Below, piece after piece: positions 3,904-8,316 of a stretch of DNA of 8,316 nt. Where the stretch lies: assembly GCA_902782875.1 (NCBI GenBank), contig CACZPE010000379.1, forward strand, positions 1 through 8,316. The letters are read 5' to 3'. The DNA comes from an uncultured Ruminococcus sp. (GTDB lineage: Bacteria; Bacillota_A; Clostridia; Oscillospirales; Ruminococcaceae). The position numbers and the translations under genes are program-made. The notes beneath the pieces are model-generated. The model was not told where the DNA came from, did no database searches, and saw only the letters and a program-made list of their open reading frames with translations. The first letter of the stretch is position 1. Every line of letters begins with the position of its first letter.

Positions 3904-5178
3904 TTACTTTTCTGCCGATATCTCTGCAACAGCGTAGGGCTTGACGGCCGAATCTCCAGAACGGGGTATTTCGGTAAGGAAGATAAAGTCGGAAACATCG
4001 CTGCTGTCGGGGATCTTTGCCGATATATTCACTGAATATGTATTGGTGCCGTAATCGTATGTAACCTTGCCGAGCTTTACAGTGCTGCTGTCGGGCAGCA
4101 TGCTTTCGGTATAAACGATCACATTGGTCTTGAAGAAGTTGTCGTCGTATGAAAGCAGGCGGGATGCTATGCTGCTCTTGCCTATCCCCTTGCTGTAGAT
4201 ATAGTCATTTACGAACATATTCGCTTCCGTTGCGGAGTTTATCACTACTGCAGTTCTGGGAGCAGAGGGGTCTATCTTGTACTGATTCTTATACTTTCTG
4301 AGCTTGGTGCCGCTTATTGACTGTGTATGTGTTATCTTCGGGTCTATGAAGTTCGCGCCCTCGGAATAATTGCGTCTGTCCTGCTCGGACTGCGCATACT
4401 GCGGCACGGTCTGCAGGTACTGCTCGAGAAATGCGGTGTAGTATGCCACTGCTCTGATATTCGCGCTGTCGGAATAGCGGGAGTATATCCCCTCGTTTGC
4501 GACTATGCTCAGCTCCTTGCCGCCGAAGGTGGCATTTATTGAGAAGGAGTCGCCGTTTGCCGTGCCTATGGAGGAGTCGAGCTCGCTTACTCTGCATGTC
4601 ATCAGCATATCATAGAGTATCTGCACATCCTTGGCGGTGACATCCACGGGAAGGGTATATTTGCTGCTGTCGTTATAGGACGGTGCGTTTATGATGATCT
4701 TCTTCTTTGAATCAAACTCAAAGTAGCGGTCGTCGCTCATTATCCTGTAGCTGACGGAAAAATCCGTGGGGGCCTTGCCTATCTTTGTTATGCCGCCGTC
4801 CCATGAGCCGTCCTGTGCAAGACGGTACGTGCCTGCACCTGTTTCTACTGTGCCCGAGGCCATATTTCCGCCCTTTTCGGGGCTGAAGTAGTACCATTTG
4901 CCGCTCAGCTTCATCCAGCCGAACCAGGGGCTGCCGTTTATATAGTAACGGGTACCCTTATCGTCCCTGACCACGCCCGAGAAAAGCTCGGGAACGCCGT
5001 CGGTGAACGAGTACATCCTGCCGTCAACGGCTTTCATACCGCTGACGCCGTCCTGCTTTTCCGCTTCCTTGATTTCCTTTCGGGTGACGGGGTCATATGC
5101 GGCATATATCTTATCGGGCACAGCAAGCAGCATAAGGGCTGCTATGACAAATGCCCCTGTTTTACAGAATTTTTTCAT
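3904..5178 (-). CDS. Secreted protein with cell-wall-binding-type repeats
   Basis: The N-terminus is a classic signal peptide: basic MKKFCK, a hydrophobic core (9-20) and likely cleavage near YAA (25-27). Residues about 50-128 contain aromatic/Gly repeats of the cell-wall/choline-binding type (GTRYYINGSPWFGWMKLSGK, then WYYFSPEKGG, then a GTYRLAQDGSW unit). The remaining 300 residues are mostly predicted beta-rich with no catalytic motif I can name and no LPXTG anchor or C-terminal membrane helix. The product is thus probably exported and held to the wall through its repeats. GAGGAG lies just upstream of ATG 5178 on the minus strand, behind a perfect promoter. It forms an operon with the membrane XRE regulator, which may sense the envelope and control it (inference). 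Confidence 0.88.
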   Translation of the reverse strand: MKKFCKTGAFVIAALMLLAVPDKIYAAYDPVTRKEIKEAEKQDGVSGMKAVDGRMYSFTDGVPELFSGVVRDDKGTRYYINGSPWFGWMKLSGKWYYFSPEKGGNMASGTVETGAGTYRLAQDGSWDGGITKIGKAPTDFSVSYRIMSDDRYFEFDSKKKIIINAPSYNDSSKYTLPVDVTAKDVQILYDMLMTCRVSELDSSIGTANGDSFSINATFGGKELSIVANEGIYSRYSDSANIRAVAYYTAFLEQYLQTVPQYAQSEQDRRNYSEGANFIDPKITHTQSISGTKLRKYKNQYKIDPSAPRTAVVINSATEANMFVNDYIYSKGIGKSSIASRLLSYDDNFFKTNVIVYTESMLPDSSTVKLGKVTYDYGTNTYSVNISAKIPDSSDVSDFIFLTEIPRSGDSAVKPYAVAEISAEK

Positions 5179-5208
5179 GTTATCTCCTCAATTTATCAGA
5201 TTTATTGT

Positions 5209-5237
5209 ATTATAGCACATCCGCAGCGGATTGTCAA
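5209..5237 (-). promoter_or_regulatory. Consensus promoter with dyad in its spacer
   Basis: On the minus strand TTGACA (5237-5232) and TATAAT (5214-5209) are exact consensus and separated by 17 bp. The spacer contains a perfect 13-bp dyad, ATCCGC-A-GCGGAT on the plus strand (5219-5231). A repressor bound there would block the promoter; the XRE protein encoded second in the operon is the obvious candidate, but this is inference. The start of transcription should fall about 25 nt before ATG 5178. Confidence 0.9.
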
Positions 5238-5243
5238 ATGGCG

Positions 5244-5430
5244 GGTCGGCAGTGCCGACAGCCTCTTCGCAGATATATTAAGTGGGGATGGTGAAATTTG
5301 CGGCCCGGTACCTTTCGTATACCTACAGATATTTTCACTAAGGTCGGCAGTGCCAGCCAGTACGACCGGCAGCGACTTCGTTGATTCATTTTATATGGAC
5401 CGCTTAGTTCGCATCTCGGTACCTTACGTC
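5244..5430. repeat. Intergenic duplicated repeat (two degenerate copies)
   Basis: GGTCGGCAGTGCC occurs at 5244-5256 and 5342-5354. CGGTACCTT followed by (T/A)CGT occurs at 5306-5314 and 5417-5425. CTTCG also recurs in both copies. The two stretches therefore look like diverged copies of one repeat of about 80-90 bp. The first copy begins with a perfect GTCGGC-AGT-GCCGAC dyad (5245-5259). No open frame, promoter or terminator is evident inside. It resembles a dispersed genomic intergenic repeat (REP-like), which a genome search would confirm. Confidence 0.6.
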
Positions 5431-5440
5431 TTCAGTCACC

Positions 5441-5470
5441 AAAAACGGGACTGCGTTGAAACAGTCCCGT
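5441..5470 (-). terminator. Rho-independent terminator of serS
   Basis: Read on the minus strand, ACGGGACTG pairs over 9 bp with CAGTCCCGT around TTTCAACG and is followed by TTTTT. It starts 5 nt after the serS stop codon. Confidence 0.93.
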
Positions 5471-5475
5471 GATAC

Positions 5476-6750
5476 TTATCTGATGATATCCTTGCCGCCC
5501 ATATACTTTCTGAGAGGTTCGGGTATTCTTATCGAGCCGTCCTCGTTGAGATTGTTCTCAAGCAGGGCGATGAGCATTCTCGGAGGTGCTGCCACTGTGT
5601 TGTTGAGGGTATGGGCAAAATACTTCTTCTCGCCCTTTACTCTTATGCCGAGTCTTCTTGCCTGGGCATCGCCGAGATTTGAACAGCTGCCGACCTCGAA
5701 GTATTTCTTCTGGCGGGGGCTCCATGCCTCGACATCTATCGACTTCACCTTAAGGTCTGCCAGGTCGCCCGAGCAGCATTCTATCGTACGGACGGGCACA
5801 TCCATCGAGCGGAAGAGCTCAACGGTATATTTCCACATCTTGTTAAACCATTCCATGCTCTCTTCGGGCTTGGATATTACGATCATTTCCTGCTTCTCAA
5901 ACTGGTGTATGCGGTATACGCCTCTCTCCTCAAGGCCGTGAGCGCCCTTTTCCTTGCGGAAGCAGGGGGAATAGCTCGTGAGCGTCTGGGGAAGGGAGCT
6001 TTCGTCAAGTATGGTATCTATGAACTTGCCTATCATCGAATGCTCGGATGTACCTATGAGATAGAGATCCTCGCCCTCGATCTTATACATCATCGCATCC
6101 ATTTCAGCAAAGGACATAACGCCTGTAACAACTCCCGAACGGATCATGAACGGGGGTATGCAGTAGGTGAAGCCCTTGTCTATCATGAAATCCCTTGCAT
6201 ATGCCGTTACTGCGGAATGAAGACGTGCGATATCGCCCATAAGATAATAGAAGCCGTTGCCTGCGACCTTTCTTGCGCTGTCAAGGTCGATGCCGTTGAG
6301 ACGCTCCATTATATCTGTATGATAGGGTACCTCAAAGTCGGGTACGAAGGGCTCGCCGAAGCGCTCGAGCTCCACATTCTCGCTGTCGTCCTTGCCTACG
6401 GGTACGGAAGGATCGATGATGTTGGGTATTGTCATCATGATCTTCTTTATCTTCTCGGCAAGCTCTGTTTCCTTTTCTTCAAGAGCAGCAAGGCGTGCGG
6501 AGAATTCGGTGACCTGAGCCTTTGCAGCCTCTGCCTCGTCCTTCTGGCCCTTTGCCATGAAAGCGCCTATCTGCTTTGAGATCCTGTTTCTGTCGGCGCG
6601 GAGGGAATCCGCCTCCTGCTGGGTGGTCCTTGCCTCTGCGTCGAGGGCGATGACCTCATCTACGAGGGGAAGCTTAGCGTCCTGAAACTTCTTCTTTATA
6701 TTTTCCTTTACAACATCGGGATTTTCTCTTACAAATCTGATATCGAGCAT
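5476..6750 (-). CDS. serS: Seryl-tRNA synthetase
   Basis: This 424-aa class II synthetase charges tRNA-Ser with serine (and tRNA-Sec where present), acting as a cytoplasmic homodimer. The start MLDIRFVRENPDVV is typical. Residues about 28-105 are the helical coiled-coil arm that grips the tRNA-Ser long arm. The active site shows TSE (234-236), motif 2 as CFRKEKGAHG...RGVYRIHQFEK (263-286), and motif 3 as TLNNTVAAPPRMLIALLEN (381-399) with its class-defining Arg. The length is normal and no key motif is missing. A modest GCGAGG precedes ATG 6750. It has its own promoter just upstream with a leader too short for a T-box, and its own terminator. Confidence 0.97.
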   Translation of the reverse strand: MLDIRFVRENPDVVKENIKKKFQDAKLPLVDEVIALDAEARTTQQEADSLRADRNRISKQIGAFMAKGQKDEAEAAKAQVTEFSARLAALEEKETELAEKIKKIMMTIPNIIDPSVPVGKDDSENVELERFGEPFVPDFEVPYHTDIMERLNGIDLDSARKVAGNGFYYLMGDIARLHSAVTAYARDFMIDKGFTYCIPPFMIRSGVVTGVMSFAEMDAMMYKIEGEDLYLIGTSEHSMIGKFIDTILDESSLPQTLTSYSPCFRKEKGAHGLEERGVYRIHQFEKQEMIVISKPEESMEWFNKMWKYTVELFRSMDVPVRTIECCSGDLADLKVKSIDVEAWSPRQKKYFEVGSCSNLGDAQARRLGIRVKGEKKYFAHTLNNTVAAPPRMLIALLENNLNEDGSIRIPEPLRKYMGGKDIIR

Positions 6751-6785
6751 ATTGATACCTCGCCTTATAAATAATAACTTTATCT

Positions 6786-6813
6786 ATTATAACATATCAT
6801 CAGAAAAAATCAA
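6786..6813 (-). promoter_or_regulatory. Probable sigma-A promoter of serS
   Basis: On the minus strand TTGATT (6813-6808) and TATAAT (6791-6786) are separated by 16 bp. TATAAT is preceded by TGT, a partial extended -10. Transcription would begin about 25-30 nt before ATG 6750, leaving no space for a T-box riboswitch, the common control of synthetase genes in Bacillota. Confidence 0.75.
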
Positions 6814-6864
6814 GAGGAAATATGATAAAACAGCAAATTTGCGGTTTTCGCAGACATTCTCCCG

Positions 6865-8181
6865 TCATGTTCTGACAACAAATACATTTTCCGTACCCTG
6901 AGACAGGAGCAGGGGGATATCCTCCTCAAGGAATATCTCTCCCCCGACGGTAACAGCCGCTCCGGGAGGGCAGGCGGATACCGCCCTTGCGCAGATGCGC
7001 CCTGCCGCTTTTTCTGTGGGTATCAACTCATAGGGCATGAAAAACGCCGTGCGCACGTCGTATACTGCGGTATGTTCCTTTATGCGGCATATTCCGGGGG
7101 TGAAGGGCGTTTTCTGCGGTATATCCTCAAAAGCGGTCCGTATCTTTTCAATATCACTGTCAGACAGCCCTGTGAGCATAAGCACGGTATAAACACTGTC
7201 GGAATACTCACATTCGACACTGCGGGCGCGGAGCATATCCGCAAGCTCCTTTCCGGTATAGCCGCTGTGGGGGGCATACACTGTGAGCTTGCCGCATTCC
7301 CCGTCAATGACAGAGAAGCCCTTTTCTCCGAGCGAGCGGCGGAGCTGTGCTGTACGCAGTGGGAGGGTGTTGAATTCATTCTGTGCGCCCTCTGCCAGGA
7401 GCTTTTCCATATATGTATTGCATCTGTCGAGGGAATCGAGTATCAGATATGACGGGCTTGAGGAGCCGAACAGCGCCATATTATCCTTCATACACCCGAA
7501 GCGGGCATCATCCGAGTTTATATGCAGATATGCGCCGCCTGTCAGCACGGGCAGGGTCTTGTGCGCCGAATCGCAGCATATATCCGCTCCGTGATAAAGA
7601 GGATGCTGCGGTCTGCCGTCCGCGCCTGTGACAAAGCGCAGATACGCTCCGTGGGCGTTGTCGACCGCAAGGGGGATGCCGTATTCCCTGCATACCTCCG
7701 ATATGCTGTCGATATCTGTCATATTCCCGGGATAATCAGGGGATGTGATATATACCACCGATGGGCGCTCACCGTCAGACAGAACCCGTCTGAGCGCATC
7801 CGCGGTGACAGCACCCGAGAGGTATGTACTGTCATCGGGGTATATCCATTTTATATTTATCCCCAGCATGATGCAGGCATATATAAAGGCTCTGTGGGCG
7901 TTTCTGCCCGCTGCCGCCGTGCCGCCCGCAAAGGGGGTGAGCATGGCCTGTATGCACAGTGTTGAGCCGCCGCAGGAATATATCGTCTCTCTGCTGCCGA
8001 ATATACTTGCGGCGATGCGCTCGCTTTCCGCTATTATGCCGTCTGCTTCAAAAAGGCTGTCGGCGCCTTTTATCTCGGTTATGTCAAGGGGATTTTCACG
8101 CCCCTTATGCCCCGGCATATGCGCTCTTACGATGCCGCTCTGACTGTACTGCGTCAGAAAATCATGTATAGGTGTGTTCAT
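6865..8181 (-). CDS. Orn/Lys/Arg decarboxylase-family PLP enzyme
   Basis: The 438-aa protein belongs to the fold-type I pyridoxal-phosphate decarboxylases of basic amino acids (YaaO/SpeA-like group in Bacillota). Signatures are RAHMPGHKG (19-27), the PLP-handling AVDNAHGAY (172-180) with D174 and H177, and the Schiff-base Lys208 in DSAHKTLPVLTGGA (204-217). The C-terminal small domain (about 355-438) includes TPGICRIKE and FMPYELIPTEKAAGR. It probably makes a polyamine precursor (agmatine, cadaverine or putrescine); the substrate cannot be read from the sequence. It is slightly shorter than the roughly 480-490 aa members. AAAGGG precedes ATG 8181. It follows the MBOAT gene by 18 nt and is likely co-transcribed with it. 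Confidence 0.9.
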   Translation of the reverse strand: MNTPIHDFLTQYSQSGIVRAHMPGHKGRENPLDITEIKGADSLFEADGIIAESERIAASIFGSRETIYSCGGSTLCIQAMLTPFAGGTAAAGRNAHRAFIYACIMLGINIKWIYPDDSTYLSGAVTADALRRVLSDGERPSVVYITSPDYPGNMTDIDSISEVCREYGIPLAVDNAHGAYLRFVTGADGRPQHPLYHGADICCDSAHKTLPVLTGGAYLHINSDDARFGCMKDNMALFGSSSPSYLILDSLDRCNTYMEKLLAEGAQNEFNTLPLRTAQLRRSLGEKGFSVIDGECGKLTVYAPHSGYTGKELADMLRARSVECEYSDSVYTVLMLTGLSDSDIEKIRTAFEDIPQKTPFTPGICRIKEHTAVYDVRTAFFMPYELIPTEKAAGRICARAVSACPPGAAVTVGGEIFLEEDIPLLLSQGTENVFVVRT

Positions 8182-8199
8182 ATAAAGCCCTTTAACAGA

Positions 8200-8316
8200 T
8201 CAGAATCTGAAATACAGGAACGGGTTGTATGCCGAACTGAGAAGATACATAGTGCATATCACAACTGCGCCTATCTGCACGGCGGTGAGCACTATCTGGC
8301 GTGTTATCGTAAGTGC
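8200..8316 (-). CDS. MBOAT-family acyltransferase, C-terminal fragment
   Basis: Only the last 38 codons are in the window; the gene continues beyond its right edge. They read as one membrane helix (about IVLTAVQIGAVVICTMYLL) followed by SSAYNPFLYFRF and a TGA. The ending NPFxYFxF after a terminal helix is typical of membrane-bound O-acyltransferases of the DltB/AlgI type, which acylate cell-wall polymers or exopolysaccharides. With so little sequence the exact subfamily is uncertain. The decarboxylase gene starts 18 nt downstream, implying one operon. Confidence 0.75.
   Translation of the reverse strand, partial: ALTITRQIVLTAVQIGAVVICTMYLLSSAYNPFLYFRF

Noticed and set aside
5905..6579. 224-aa plus-strand frame opposite serS
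   Set aside because: It lies wholly antisense to a clearly functional SerRS with intact motifs and has no ribosome binding site.
6751..6864. T-box riboswitch upstream of serS
   Set aside because: The predicted transcript leader is only about 25-30 nt, and no T-box sequence or terminator/antiterminator pair is visible.

Overview
The window looks like Clostridia (Bacillota), plausibly a gut Ruminococcus or other Oscillospiraceae relative. This is inference from the styles of SerRS, the XRE regulator, the secreted protein with cell-wall-binding-type repeats and the consensus sigma-A promoters; no taxonomic marker is present. It divides into two parts with different character.

Left part (about 1-2950) reads as accessory DNA from a phage, plasmid or integrative element. 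After a long imperfect inverted repeat and a dyad-rich stretch there are three plus-strand genes: an unrecognised 127-aa protein, a 300-aa HD-domain phosphohydrolase of the YhaM-like type, and a 66-aa acidic protein, closed by a strong terminator at 2023-2053. Immediately downstream a perfect consensus promoter (2064-2092) drives an RNA-only unit that ends at a second strong terminator (2911-2946). This unit is the most unusual thing here. It starts with three 54-nt tRNA-like elements that have acceptor, D-like and T arms but no anticodon arm. A fourth, larger tRNA-like element follows, in which a tetraloop hairpin sits where an anticodon arm should be. Recognisable tRNA-Gln(TTG), tRNA-Thr(CGT) and a structurally damaged tRNA-Asn(GTT) come last. 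Each of the first four elements is followed by a hairpin with a conserved 7-bp stem and a variable 9-nt loop, so the first five tRNA-type elements recur every 132-138 bp.

Right part (about 3100-8316) looks chromosomal. A small membrane protein (+) converges on a minus-strand pair: a secreted cell-wall-binding-repeat protein followed, 9 nt later, by an XRE regulator with two transmembrane segments. The pair has a perfect consensus promoter whose -35/-10 spacer holds a 13-bp dyad, a possible operator. A repeat-containing intergenic stretch (5241-5440) separates it from serS, which has its own promoter and terminator. Upstream on the minus strand lie an Orn/Lys/Arg decarboxylase-family PLP enzyme and the extreme C-terminus of an MBOAT acyltransferase that runs off the window.

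The left genes and RNA unit probably travel together on a mobile element; the junction with the chromosome probably lies between the tRNA-Asn gene and about 3100, but no attachment site could be proven.
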